Both the position numbers and the translations under genes were made by a program. This document shows, piece after piece, positions 42,219 through 55,800 of a stretch of DNA of 64,000 bases (the stretch's first letter is position 1; each line of letters starts with the position of its first letter). Origin of the DNA: Theristus sp. LFF4_11 (taxonomy: Eukaryota > Nematoda > Chromadorea > Monhysterida > Xyalidae); assembly GCA_030248135.1 (NCBI GenBank), contig JASANC010005012.1:62001-126000 (forward strand), read 5' to 3'. The notes under the pieces were generated by a model. The model had not been told where the DNA came from. It saw only the letters and a program-made list of their open reading frames with translations, and made no database searches.

Positions 42219-45200
42219 ATGCCATCCGACGCCAAGAAACGCCGTGACGCAAAGAAGAAGGAGCAGGCGAAAGCGCGATCACGTGAGGAGGCAACGGGCA
42301 AGAAGGTGAATGATTGTAAACTGTGAATTGGTGAACTTGAATTCGAGCACGAACGTTGCAGTATTCATATATTGATGTCGATACATGCGATCATTCATTC
42401 ATGATACCATTCGATCATTCATTCATGATACCATTCGATCATTCATTTTTTGTTCGTTCATAATACAGTTTCAACTTTTCACGATCAAGACAAACCAATA
42501 AATAAACAGGTGACAACGGGCGAGGCGGAGCGAGACGACGACGAAACGAGCAGTCAGCCGAGTCAGAATGGAGCGCTGAACGGATGCATGCCGCGTGAGT
42601 GGCGATCGTGCAGTGGTTTTTTGTTTGTTTGTTTGTCAAACGTTTTCAATGCTTGTTGATTGATTGGGTGGTCTGTCAGTCGACTGGAGATTAATCGAAT
42701 TAAATGGCTGAAGGAATCGCTGTTTGTGTGCTGTTTTTTTTAATTATGGGCTGTGGAAAACTGCTGTGGTTCCATGGGCATTCTTTCTAACCGCGCATTG
42801 TCCTGGCTCCAAGGGACTGGTGGAGTAGCACAAGAGATCCGAGTTTCACGCCTGCGGTTCGGGTTTCGCTGTCCATCTCCATCATTCGCCAAAAGAACAA
42901 ACGAAACCACGGAGAGTTTTTCTATCAATGACCGGGATGGTGCGCTGTCTTCAGCAGACGACGGCTTTATCATCAACCGTGCCTGGCATTTATTCATACT
43001 TAGTAGGTGCCGAATAAAAACGGTACCGATTTGAGACTCATCAAAAATAAGCGAGTACGAAAGACAATTGGGTCTCCGAACGACATGCTGTTCATACAGT
43101 TTTATGGGAGTTTCCTGCTTTTCTGCGAAATAAAATGGATGGATGGACAAAACGAATACTGTCCAGGCAGCTCCACGACGACGAGTCTCGCCGATCTCGA
43201 CGCCGCCGTCACTGACGCGCTGGAGCGTGTGGCGCTCGAGAACGCCGCCGCTCGCTCGTGCACCGGTGTGCTCGCGTCGCACGCACGTTCGCGCGATCTG
43301 AAGATCGAGTCGATCACGTTGACGTTTCACGGTCGCGAGATTCTGCACGATGCGAAGCTGGAGTTGAACTGCGGCCGACGCTACGGACTGATCGGGCTGA
43401 ATGGATGCGGTTCGTCTAGGGTTTCAGTTTGAGATTGCCCTTTCGGTTAGAGATCCGGTCCGTTGTTACCAGTAATTACGAGTGGCTTGTTGGTCCGTTG
43501 CATTCGGCTTTTTTTGTCACGGCTAAAGGAACTTGGCAAAAAAACAGTAACGGCACGCCGTTCAGTTGGAGCGGTGCAAAAAATCAGTAAAAAAACCACG
43601 GTCAGGCACATGAAGAGCGGCTTCCCAACCAGCAGTACTGGTGGGTTTTTCTCTTGAGTCTGCTTGGGCGAGCCTCGATCCCCGATCGTGCGGATGATAT
43701 CAATGTGACAATGTTATAGAAGGTTGTAGATCTATTGTTGTTGTTGTGCATTGCCGCCACTGCGTATGGTTGTCGTAATGTCGTCGCGCCAATTTAGCGT
43801 CAGGCCAGGCGGCACGTGGGCGATGCGTTTCAGCCAGTTTCAGAGCGATAAGGCTCACTCGATAATGCGGATCTCACTGCATGCGCGGTGGAAAATGTCG
43901 CAGCACGGAGCAGGCCAAGGAGTGTAGAAGGGCATTCATGAAGCAGTACTTAGTTATGTTTGAGCACATCTGCGCGTCACTAAATACTGCATCATGAATG
44001 CCGCTTTAATCGCTTAAAAAATCGATTCAACAAAAGTCGATCAATTCAAAATCATTCCTTGCAGGCAAATCAACGCTGCTACACGCGATTGCGAACCGCG
44101 AGATGCCGATACCAGAGCACATTGATTTGTTTCTGTTGTCTCGTGAGATCAGCGCCTCTGATGAGAGCGCGCTAAAGACGGTGATTGACGTTGATACGGA
44201 GCGCGCGAGACTCGAGCGGGAGGCGGAGGAGCTGGCCGTTTGCGCTGACGACGGTTTTTTTTGATTTTTTGTTGTTTTTCAGTTTTTTTTGGTGTTTTTT
44301 AAGTTTTATTCCATTTTACTAAGTTTTAATGATCGGATGTGTTTTTTTTTCTGAAACTGCGGGTGGAATTCGAACTGGTTACTGGAAACGTCCATAAAGT
44401 TTTTTTTTGGGTCTGAGAGTCGTTTGCTAAAAAAAGCGCAACCGACCAATTATTGTGCGGTGGCGTTCACTGTCTTTGGACTTACGGTTCATTTTATGTT
44501 AACGTATGTCGATTTTCAGACACATTAAATTGAAGAATTCAAGTCAACGTCGATTTGGCAGACACGGATATGTCAATATGAACAGTGAAAAGCGCAAATA
44601 ACGTATTCAACCATAAAGTGTCTCTCAGTGCGTCAATACACAAACAGGCCATTAAAAGAAAATGCACCGCTAGCATGTCGATGCTACTGGTTCGATGCTC
44701 ACAAAGAAAGCCCCTCAAATGGAAATCATATCACGTTATCAAACTTCAAAACTTCGCTGCAGAATCCCAAGAGAAATTAATGGACGTCTACCAACGACTG
44801 GAAGACATCGACGCCGACACGGCGGAGGTGCGCGCCGCCAACATCCTCAGAGGTCTCGGCTTCACGCATCACATGATGATGAAGAAGTGCAAGGACTTCT
44901 CTGGTGCGGGCGGAATGTATCTGAGTATTGATTTGTATTGTGCTTTGTTAAACCGACACCAGCATGGGAATCACGTGACACGTTCACGTTTGCTTGGACA
45001 GCACACCACAAGACGAACAACAGAAGCACAACACAGCAGCTGGCTGTTTGTAAATAGCCGGACAAGAAACTGCAAATTAGCGTGACCTGTCACGGTCAGG
45101 AATGAGATTGCGCACAAAAGTCCAAAAAACCACCGCTCTTCATATTACCAGGTGGTTGGCGGATGCGCATTGCGCTGGCGAGAGCGTTGTACCTGAAGCC

Positions 45201-48200
45201 GTGTTTGCTGCTGCTCGATGAGCCGACGAATCATCTCGATTTGGACGCATGCGTCTGGCTGGAAGAAGAGTTGAAAACGTTGGTCGCTCGGGGTTTTTTT
45301 TGTTTTTTTGGGACTTTTTGTTTTGTCTCTGAAGCTGCAACATTTCGCTATCGGAATTTCATTCTTTGGTGTTTCTGTGGCGGTTGGTTGGTTTTAAAAG
45401 TTTTAATTTTGCACGCTGATTACTGTGTGTTTTTGATACATTACGAATGACGTCATTGTTGAGAATTTCAAGGAAAATCCGTTCACCGCGATCGAAACTG
45501 AAAGTTTTTAACTGTGTGAACTTTGCAGCTACAAACGAATTCTGGTCATTGTGTCGCATTCGCAAGATTTCCTGAACGGCGTATGCACGAACATCATTCA
45601 TCTTGCCAAGCAACGATTGAAGTTTTATGGTGTAAGTCACTTTTTGAGTGAACCGATCGGAACTGAAGTTGATCGACAAACAATTTGAAGTGTTTTTTTG
45701 TCATTTTAATCTATTTCAACCTTTCGGTTACATTGACTTTGAAGTACTTTTGAATTGTGTTGAACTTTTTCTCCAGGGCAACTACGATCAATTCATCAAG
45801 ACACGAATCGAACTGTTAGAGAATCAGATGAAACAGTACAACTGGGAGCAGAACCAGTTGCAGCGAATGAAGGTTCGTTTTTTTGGTGTCCGAAACTCAA
45901 CAATGACAAGCAAATCAATAAATCAGTTCTCAATCAGGGCTTGAATTTTGAAAATTATCGTTTTTTAGTGTGACAAAATTCTTAATTTATAGGACTACGT
46001 CGCTCGTTTCGGCCACGGCAGCAAGAAGCTCGCACGGCAGGCGCAGAGCAAAGAGAAAACGATGCAGAAAATGATTGCTGGCGGACTGACGGAGAAACAC
46101 GTTCAGGAAACGGTGAGTGTTTTAGCGCTGAAGTGCATGGACAACATGTACCAAGCAATGCAAATTTACAAACCGACCGCAGTTAGGTACATTGCCGCCA
46201 AAAAATCTGAAAAAATAAAATAAAAAAATAAAAAATACAAAAGTAAGTCTTTTGAAACATTTTGAAACAGGTAAAAGCATTCTGCTTCTTCGATCCCGGC
46301 CACATTCCACCGCCCGTCATCATGGTACAGCATGTGTCGTTCAAGTACGGCGAAAATCAGGTTCGGCCGCTTTGCTGCGGGTTTTCCGCTGAGCGCTTTA
46401 ACGAATGAAACAGAATTGTGCAAATTAATCGCAGCAGAGACAACAAATTAATCGTAGTTTCGCCCAAAGTTTGTTCATCTTCGTTGGTTTTTTTGCTTCC
46501 AAAATTAAAAGATCAAACACGTGATTTCATGGAATTGATTTTGTTGGTTGGCATTCAATAGCCGTGTGCAGCTAGATTCGAGTACAGGTCATTTTCGTTT
46601 GTGCGCTATCACGCAGCGGGGCAACTACACTGCACCAGCCAGCGTTCGAGTGAAGCGAATTTTCCCGTTCTGTGAAGGCGGTGTGAACGCGGACAGCTTG
46701 GTTGACGCTAAAAGGGCATTCATGAAGCAGTATTTGATGACCGCATCGCTGTGTTTTTACACAGCTACTCGGACACTAAATACGATTTCATGAACGCCCA
46801 GATTGGTGACAATCCACAACACCACGATATGCAGTGGTAATAAGAGAAAAATACAAAAAAGTTCAATTTTCAAAACATCGTCCTTTCAGCCGCTGATCTA
46901 CACGGACCTGGACTTCGGCATTGACCTCGACACGCGCGTGGCGCTCGTCGGGCCGAACGGGGCGGGTAAATCGACGTTGCTGAAATTGTTGGCCGGCGAA
47001 CTGATGCCGACCGACGGGCTGATCAGACGGCATTCGCACGTGAAACTCGGCAGATATCACCAGGTGCATGGTGGACAGGATTATGGTTGTTGTCGTGATA
47101 GGTGCCAAACAGTTTTTTGTCTTCAGTTGGCTGAAAGGCACGGGCGAATCAGCAAAAATATTGACTTTGCAAATTGCAATTTTCGGGTCGGAAAACTGAT
47201 GATGCCCGCCAAATTATCACCACGTTGTGTATAATTCGGGTGCACTTTGCTGAGAGCAGATTACTATTAAAAAAACGTTACCCTGTTTAGTTGATGGCGT
47301 TTAATCGAGACTTCATCAGAAGAACAGCGACTGAAGAACTGATTCTCCGGATAATTTCATGATCTTTTTTGAACTAATTGCAGTACCCAGACTGATCAGC
47401 TTCAAGAAAACAACCCGTTCTGATTGGTCACATTAAGGTGAAAAAAACTATGGATATTTCGATGCAAAATTAAAAGGATCGCAGTCAAGTCATTTTTCTG
47501 CATTCTATAGCGTCCACTTTTCTCATCGTTCCAGCATCTACACGAGAAACTCGATTTGAACCTGTCTGCGTTGGACTACATGATGAAGGAGTATCCGGAG
47601 GTCACCGAACGCGAACAGATGCGACGCATCGTGGGGCGATACGGACTGACCGGACGGGAACAGGTCTGGGTGGGAATGGGAATGGGAATCTTGTTGTTGG
47701 GATCGTCGGTTAGTAAGGAGATGGACTGTTGGTGAATCGGTTTTTATCGAGGAAAAAACGGTTTTCTTTGTTTGCTCTCAACAATCCGGCTACATTTCGT
47801 TGGCTGCTTGTTATCGACTTTTTCTTGTTGATTCTGCGAGTGAAAGTAGTTTTGACACAGCACGCTTGGATAGGCGACAGGAAGAAGATTACCTAAAAAC
47901 TACGTTCATTCATGAGCTATGAACAAGTGTTCCCGAGTGCCAATTGTCTGACACTCAAGAGTGCACCAAATATACTCGAACGACGGAGTACTGCACTATT
48001 TCACATGCGTAGGTACGGTCAAAAAATATGACAGCAACAATTCCTTGCTGTGATCCGATTCCGTCGTGATTGACGGTATATAGATTGCTCCAGACAGAAA
48101 TGCGAAACAAAAAGCGAACCCGGTTGGTCGGGCTTTTTTGTTGCAAACCGTCGACATTCGCCCAACGATTCGCAGGTGTGCCCGATGAAGCAACTATCCG

Positions 48201-48941
48201 ACGGCCAACGCTGTCGCGTCTCGTTCGCGTGGCTCGCGTGGCAGTGTCCGCATCTGCTGCTACTGGACGAACCAACGAACCACCTGGACATGGAGAGCAT
48301 AGACGCGCTGGCGGACGCCATCAACGAGTTCGACGGCGGCATGATACTCGTCTCGCACGACTTTCGATTGGTCGATCAGGTGCGGTGGTTGTCAACTTAG
48401 GCACGTTTTGAGCGTGTTGTTGTTGTTTTTTGAGTGCGGACTGTTGTACGGGCCGCATTTATACCGTATTACCTCCAATAAACCCCCATGGGGGATTGTT
48501 ACGTCAGCGACTTTTAGGGGTGGGGATTCATTGGTGGGGGGATTATTGGGGGGGGGGGTTATTTACAAAAAAATTCTACGGGTGGGGGTTTGTTGAAAAA
48601 TGGCAAAAATACCTTGCATTGCAGGCAAGAAAGTCGCAGAAACTTCTACTTTTCACAGAGATTTCCTTTTGTAACAGCCTTTTGTAATGAAATTACCATT
48701 AACTCATCCCTTTGGGGGCCTTTGGTAGCACAATTTCACCAATGTCACTGCATTCAGCCACTGAATTCGCCGCACTGGCACATATAACACACCACAATGT
48801 GTGCAGGTGACCGACGAGATCTGGGTGTGCGACAAGAAAAAGGTCGCGAAATGGAACGGCGACATCTTCTCCTATAAAGAGCATCTTCGTAAAGCGATCG
48901 AAAAGGACCGCGATAACGCGGAGAAGTCAATTCGAAAATGA
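42219..48941 (+). CDS. abcf-2: ABCF-2, soluble twin-cassette ABC ATPase, 14 exons, 640 aa
   Basis: ABC-F ATPase without membrane domains; family members act on ribosomes in the cytoplasm. Exons: 42219-42305, 42510-42594, 43167-43409, 44065-44253, 44763-44903, 45152-45278, 45529-45631, 45777-45872, 45993-46112, 46271-46360, 46890-47063, 47535-47663, 48176-48379, 48807-48941; 1923 nt, all GT-AG. Seen: lysine-rich start ([20 protein letters not shown]). Cassette 1: Walker A GLNGCGKST (split between exons 3 and 4), signature [15 protein letters not shown], Walker [23 protein letters not shown]. Linker: [20 protein letters not shown]. Cassette 2: [14 protein letters not shown], signature [37 protein letters not shown]. 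Length and all motifs match ABCF2. Both catalytic sites look intact. Confidence 0.97.
42370..42445. repeat. Short tandem repeat in abcf-2 intron 1
   Basis: About 2.5 copies of a roughly 24-bp unit, GATCATTCATTCATGATACC ATTC. Confidence 0.7.
43410..44064 (+). other. abcf-2 intron 3
   Basis: 655 bp. Contains the GGCATTCATGAAG MITE at 43931-44002; otherwise nothing recognised. Confidence 0.6.
43931..44002. mobile_element. Short palindromic MITE, GGCATTCATGAAG family (copy 3)
   Basis: 72 bp: GGCATTCATGAAGCAGTACT mirrored by AGTATTTAGTG-type inverse ending CATCATGAATGCC. Inside abcf-2 intron 3, 62 bp before exon 4. Confidence 0.75.
46715..46799. mobile_element. Short palindromic MITE, GGCATTCATGAAG family (copy 4)
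   Basis: 85 bp: GGCATTCATGAAGCAGTATT mirrored by TACGATTTCATGAACGCC. Has an inner GTGTTTTTACAC palindrome. In abcf-2 intron 10. Confidence 0.7.
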
Positions 48942-49882
48942 TCATGATAGCTTGTTAATGTGTGCGCGGCTGAGTTTTTGGCTGAACCGAGTTTCTGTTC
49001 GCGTGTTGATTTGCTGTGATTTCTTGCTGTTTTGCAGTTCTTTGCTTTGAAAAAAACTGCAAACTGTTTGGGCTTCCGTGTGTGGAACATTTTTCGGGGC
49101 ACTGTACACATTGGTGGCAAGCTGATCTTGTGCATGACATTTTAAATCTGAATTTTGACTGAGACATCTGATTGGTCAAAATGGCATGCTGCAGCCAACC
49201 ACCGTGTCGCGTTTGCATTTTTGAATCTGTGTTGGCTTGGTACAGTGGTGAAACCAAAAAATGTCCTATTTTACCCCGGTAAACCCAGCTGCTAACTTGC
49301 TCAGAAGTTCACTGATGTAAGCTTTTCGCTTTTGTTTCTTGACCGCAATTTTGCATACTGATTCTGATTCGTGTTCAGTGATTGGCTGTGCTGTTGCTTT
49401 CGAACTTTCGCGTCATTTTGTTTCATATACTCGCCTCTGTTTCATTTGGTCGGTCATACGAAACCTGCGTTCTAGCCATAATTGAAAATTCGGTGAAACG
49501 CTTGAAAATTGTGTGAAATGTTAGGAAACTGATTTGATTTTTTTTCTTTGATTCTGAAATAATGAATGAACTTTGTTGTTTTGTTGTTGATTTGTTATTG
49601 TCGACTGTTTTTCGCTCGTTCGCCAGCTTTCAAAAAATGGAAAACGGATTTTGGGTTACATTGATTGCTTGATTGATTGATTTATTGATTAATCAGTGCA
49701 ACATATGTATAAAAAGAACAATAAAAGAAGTTGACAAAAAACATTCGATTATAGACAATAAAATTGAGGAAATGCGGAATCAACTGAATTCAAGCAGACA
49801 ACTGGCTGTTTATTGTGTCTTCGACAATCCAGCAAACCGAAAGCATAAATTACTGTAAAACATCGTTTAAGGGTCGAAAAAT
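48942..49882. other. Convergent intergenic region abcf-2 / GPCR
   Basis: 0.94 kb between two genes that converge tail to tail. AATAAA signals occur on the plus strand at about 49717 and 49760, and on the minus strand at 49814-49809 (about 70 nt after the GPCR stop). No gene seen. Confidence 0.5.
49809..49814 (-). terminator. Candidate polyadenylation signal of the GPCR gene
   Basis: AATAAA on the minus strand about 70 nt after the stop codon. Confidence 0.45.
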
Positions 49883-52800
49883 TTACAGCCGGGTATTGTA
49901 CTGCTTCACGGTATCTTCGCTGATGTCCGAAGCTGATCCATTTTTCAACTCGACTGATTTCACTTGATGTTCAATTTCATCTTCTTCGTCCAGCTTTTTC
50001 ACATCTGAAAAAGGTAGACATAATGCATTCGATGCAGATTGATGAGCCGGTTTGTTTCGATAGTTTTCAGTGAAAACAAACGCGCAGCTGAAGAGTTGCA
50101 GACGTGCTATCCACAGATTGGTTGCATCATATGCGAATCGGTGATGAGTGGAGCGGTATTTGAATACAGCCAAAAAATCAATCAGCTATTTCCAAACAGT
50201 TTTCCGTTGTTCTTTACCAATTCGAATCGTTTGCTTGCCGTCCACATCCGAATAGTCGGCTGAGTCGTCGTCATCTTGCGGCTTACTTTTGATCATCGAC
50301 ACTTTGTTCCGTGTCTGAAGTTATGCTTTGAAACTGGTTTATACTGTTTAGACCTTTTATAGGTTACTCTATCGCCATCACGAACTTCTGCACAAATTTG
50401 GAATTTACACAAGGATTTTTGTCATCTTTCACCAAGAAATCTTTGATCAATTCCTGTTGGATTATAGAGGAGATTCCGAACTCAGGGACTATGTTGAAAA
50501 GGTTGATTACAAGCTCTTTTTACAAGAGACAAGTTTACACTCAAGCTAGTTTATTACTCGAGTGATTCCAGAGGGGCACATCACTGATGAGGCCACCCCT
50601 CTTCTGCATCTGGTTGGCCTGGCCTGGCCGAAATGCAAAGAACCCTCCTACAACTTGGTTGTTGTATGAGAAAACTGGTACGGTGCAATGCACTTCGTGT
50701 GGTAAATGCAATCAGGCGTACCACATTTGTGGTAAGTTGGTACAAGTAAACAAAAAACGCGGTTTCTCAACAACTGAATTGAATGCAATTCGAGCAATTA
50801 AACATATACCCAATCAACATGTCCACAATAAAATCAGCCAATCAGTGGGTGAGCTATTGTGAAATTAATCACCGCTAAATACCTCATCTTGCTCATCTTT
50901 GTATTTCTGAGCGTTGCTGTTGTTGTCATTAGTCTGCATTCTCGGCTCCGGAGCAATGTAGGACAAATGTGAACTGCCATAGCGATCGCACGCACGACAC
51001 AGAAACAGACCAAGAAGCAGAAGCACCGTGTCGACGAGGAAAACTACGATAAAAAAGTGAGTTTTTTTCTCAATATTTCAGGTTTGGATTTAATTTTTTA
51101 TGTTTTTAGTGCAAATGTTCGGGGGATGAAAAACAAATCTAAACCCATTCCTTTTGGCTGTAACGAGTCCATAAGCCAACTTATTTGATCTGCGTGTGTG
51201 CAAGTTCTTTTTCGTTGTGAGCAAGTGGAGCATGGACTTTTGCGGTTATGCGGTGATCGCTGCCCCAACTTTTCCCGCTATTGCATTGCTCGTCGCATAG
51301 GACGGCAAATTCACACCACGATAAAACGATTCCACAACACACACACACTCCGTCGACGCCCATCTGCCGAACACACCGAAACCGAACAGAAACGGAAGTG
51401 TCTCGATAAAGGTGACTGGAGCGGTGTGGGTTTGAGGGATTAAAAAAGAAGAAAAAACCGGCTCAGAGCAAAACACATCCGAGAGTCCCCAAACGACCCA
51501 ACCGACCACAAGCAGTCAGCACGTCCCTCCATCGTGCGTCCACCGTTCGTCCACCGAACACCGCCAGCGTCCAGGACACGACCACCAGCGCACAGCAGAC
51601 GGACGTAGCGATGTGGTGCCGGGCATCGCCGTCGACGGTGGGACAGCGTGCAGCGAGTGCCGCGAACAACGCCGCCAGACAGGCGACGATCGCGACGAAC
51701 AGCATCGACGTGCCGATGTGCAGCTCGAACGAGTCGGAGGGGGCGCAGCGAATGGCGGTGGATGCGGGTGGGTCTGGAGGAATGATGAGAGCAGTCACAC
51801 CACGCATAAGCTGAGAAAGGTGTTGGAATTCACGTTCATGCAATTTTGGTGAACTCAATTTTGATTGGTCTTTTGCGTTTGCAATTTATACAGCTGACGT
51901 GTGAACGCAGAAGTGACGTTCTGCGCGTTCTTGCAAAAAACTCTGGTGTCCGAATTGGTGGTGTCCGGTGTGCCCCTTGTCCGCCTGGGTGTCCGGCGCC
52001 CGATGTCCGGGTCCGGAAAAAAAGTGGCCGAAAAAACTGAGTATAGTGTTGCCATTTTACCGACAAAACGCGGGACACCCAGGCGGACACCCACTCAGTT
52101 CAGACACTTTTTTTGCGTAATGGGAACCACAGTTTTTCGCAAGCACCCAAAAACCGCTCCGCTTGCTCGCACCTTGCACGCTGACGGTCTGATGTGCGGT
52201 GATGCCAGCGGCGTCAAGCACCGCCCACTCAACGGCCACGATCAACTGCACCACGATCAGAACGCACGCGGCGAGCACCAGGAAACCGTGCGAGGGGGGT
52301 GAACGTGCGCGCTTGGACGGGAACTGCTGACTCCACTGTGACACGGCCTGCGAATAGATGAAAGCTTGGAATTGGATCTTGGCCACGGCCTGGAATGAAC
52401 TGATCTGTTTTGGGAACCGCGAATGGGAATACATTTGATTGAACAGATCGATAATTGTCGCCCAGCATTTTCAGTCGAAAAGTGGCGCGCAGTCAAATCG
52501 GCACGTTACACTTTTATATGTACCAATTGACTTGTGTCGAAAATCATACTCGCTACGCTGAAAAACGGTGTGCGAACACGTGTTCTGTCCGCTCGGGTGT
52601 CCCATGTGGTCTATTCCGGAAAATAAAAGTGGCTGCTCAACGCTGGGCCACTTTTCTTTCCAAGACACGGACACCGCGCAGGACAGCCAGACGAACAGGA
52701 CACCGGACAACTTTTTTCATCGTATTCCCACTGCTCCGTGTGTCATCCAGAAAGAAAGTCGACCGTACCGTACCTCCACTAAGCACGGTGCAAAGACGAC

Positions 52801-55800
52801 CATCCAGACGAGGCCGGAGGCGAGACGACGCACCGCGCAGACCAGACCGGACGCCTCTAGAGCGTACACGATTGCGAGGCCGTTCACGAGAATCAACCCT
52901 GCAGTTGGAATTCTGTTTAGCGAATTCTTTTATGGGACGTTGATTCGATGAACTAAAAAAGGATTCAAGTAGAGATACACCTGTAGTTACCGTAATTCAG
53001 GGAACAAAGAACAAAATTTTGTTTTATTTGTTTGAGTGGCCTGCTGCTCATATGGCGGTGAAAAGTTGTTGCGGTCAGGCTAGGTGCGATCATTTCAAAA
53101 TTACACTGACTAAAAAAGTCGCCCATCGGGGGGAAGAGACAATCAAACAGAAGTTCAAAGCTGATTATCCTCCGCAAAAAAGGTGTCGAAATATTTTGCT
53201 GCGATTTGCGAGAAACTGAAAAATGCTTGTTGATGTACACCTTCATGTGACTGACTACTTCTTGTGTACGATTAGTGAGTCTTTTTAAAATTTAGCCCTT
53301 TCGTGCAAAAATCAGCCGACTCAACCCCGTCACAGAGTCATTGCTCAAATGCGCACCCGCCAATCAGCTCGCTCGACAAAAAAATCTGAGAGAAAAAATT
53401 CAAATCCCCAACCGACCAACGACCAGCATGTAACCGCAGGGCGCTAGTGACCGCCGAAAATGCCAGGCACACACGACACAGACCACGATCACGAGGGCGG
53501 CGACGGAGGACACGGCGACGGTGGTGGTACGCATGGCTGCGGGACTGCTGCTGCTGGCTAGGGAGACAAAGCGGCATTCATGAAGCAGTAGTTAGTGACG
53601 TGCAGCTGCGCTGACGCTAAATACTGCTCCATGAATGCTTCTGTGAAAGTATTTTGTTATTGGTTTACAGCCTGAAGATGTTTGCAGTTGAGTTTACGAA
53701 CTCTAAACAGTGCACTGTAAAAAATGTAATCTAAAAAACTCTAAAGTTGCATCGGTGTTTCGCGGCAGTTCCGGGTTGGTGCTTAGCAATAGACAACCAA
53801 ACCGAACCAAAGAAACTCAGCTTTGGCGAACTATTGTGTATTTCCAACACTAAAAGACCATTTCACCCACCAAGTCGCCCACCGCCAGCGGCGTCCGCCC
53901 TACGAATGGATGGCGCTGCATTGCTCCCGACAGGACCGGTGCCCATTCTGCGACACGCGTGGCAAATCGCAGGGTCACAAGTGGAGCGGGGCCGGCGCAG
54001 GGTGGCGCGTGAGTCTCTTACGGCAAGCTGGCTCACGTTGAAGTGCAGCGCGCTGTCGGAGCTGGAGGTCTGGTAGGTGCCGATCTTGGTGATCTGGTAC
54101 CTGCCGGTGGCAACGTTGATCGTTGGTGATTATTCTGCTATTTTTAGATTGAGAACGGAGGCCAACATTGGCAGTAGAAATATCAACCACTGAATGTAAC
54201 ACTCTACTGGCGTTACAGTTTTTACGCTTTGTTGCGTGCTGTAACACCGAAGTAACGAAACAATTTACCACCGTCTAATACGGCTCGTCTGTAAGTAATA
54301 CCCGTGCCGAGTCATCAAGCGCAGGGCAGGCACACTCTGCAACGCACGGGTGCTGGTTGCCCCACACGACACACCGTTGCACTGGCAGTAACGTTCTGTA
54401 TTCTCGGTACACACACCAACCTGGTTCCATGGTGACTTTTCCACTGGAACAGTCGAATGTCGTGCTGTAACGTCTCCGGAAAGCCCAGCCTGTCAAATCG
54501 AATGCTGACCGTCGGGTAATCGGATGGATACGGAATGTGCGTGGTGAGCAGTTTAGAGACCTGGAGAAGAGAAAAAAGCAAAACAGAATGCTCGTGGCCT
54601 GCCTAGAACGATTCAGAAAAGCAACGCTGAAAAAAAAAACATCTTCTGCAAGCGCATTCAGTCGCAGAACCAAAAAAATGATAATAATAGTTTTCCATTC
54701 TTGTTCTCACGTACGAGCGCGTGTCCAGCTCTGTCGTTGAGACAGTCCGTGAGCCGGCTCACTGGCACCCCGGGGCACTCCGTCTGCTGCAGCGTCTGAA
54801 ACGCGAGCGCCAGCCCGCGGACGGCGATTTTCATTGCGTTCACCTGCGACAGGGTGTGTGAGGAAAAGTTCGACAAAGCTTAGTTGATTGACTCATTGTC
54901 CGTTCATATAAAATCGTGCTTTAAAGCTACTGAGCTGCTGAGAAAATTTTCAAGTGCAGTGCAAAAATTTCATGGCGATTTGAGCACCCCTTCCCCCCCC
55001 CCCCCCGAGCCTCCAAGATCACAAGATTTGCGCGAGTTTTCTGTCATACATGTCTGTCCGATTCCGAATCTCTTTTCCCAAAATAACCCTTTCAGAGAAA
55101 TTCTTTCAAATTTGGCGAGCTCAATGTGCAGGTACAAACGAAACAATTTTGGAAAACAACAACATATCTGCGATTTCGACATTTGAACGTTGATAATAAA
55201 TTCGACTTTCACCTGATACGGCATGCTCGTGATGTTGAGACGTTCGTCGCCATGACATTCACGACTGAACTTTGACAGTTTCACATTCGCTGAAAAAAAG
55301 AAAAAATCGGTGCTTCAAATGCGAATCATTGTTCAACATCAAGTGAACACACGCTGAATAAAAATGTCCGGTGTCCGGTCCCGCTATTAAAAGGTAGCTG
55401 CACAAAATGCCGAGGGTTCCTTTGTTACTCACTGCTGATGACGAAAAGTTATGACCTATTTTTTAAACGTGTCCGACTGAAATGATGTCATGTGCCGTCA
55501 AACATGCGCTTGCCGTTCACAGCAAACCAGATTTTCCGTTTAGCCGGTTTCTTCCCGTAAAACAAATGGTGAATGTCGAATCAGTCACATCAAACTGACA
55601 TTTTAGTGCCTGTACTTTGACAAACGGGCGTTTTTAAAGCAAATGACGTCATTTTAGTTCGGACACGTTCGAATAAATCCACAATACTTTCATAGTTCCG
55701 GGACAGATCGCGGGACAGGGCACGACGGCGGACAAGAGACCGGACACCACTTTGGACATTATTATTTGGCGTGCAGAAGAACAACTTTTGGGAACCACGA

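Noticed and set aside
42740..43348. 202-codon minus-strand frame
   Set aside because: Antisense shadow of abcf-2 exon 3 and its upstream intron.
43007..43432. Long plus-strand frame starting [11 protein letters not shown]
   Set aside because: Only its 3' part (from 43167) is abcf-2 exon 3; the N-terminal part is intron read-through.
50580..50635. Hammerhead-ribozyme-like CTGATGAG ... GAAA
   Set aside because: The GAAA is missing in the sister copy at 19790, stem I is not adjacent to the core, and no cleavage site fits.
54421..54471. Extension of GPCR exon 9 as an open frame
   Set aside because: Joining after PE-T to exon 10 (YQITKIGTYQ) restores the family pattern; the extension does not resemble the family.
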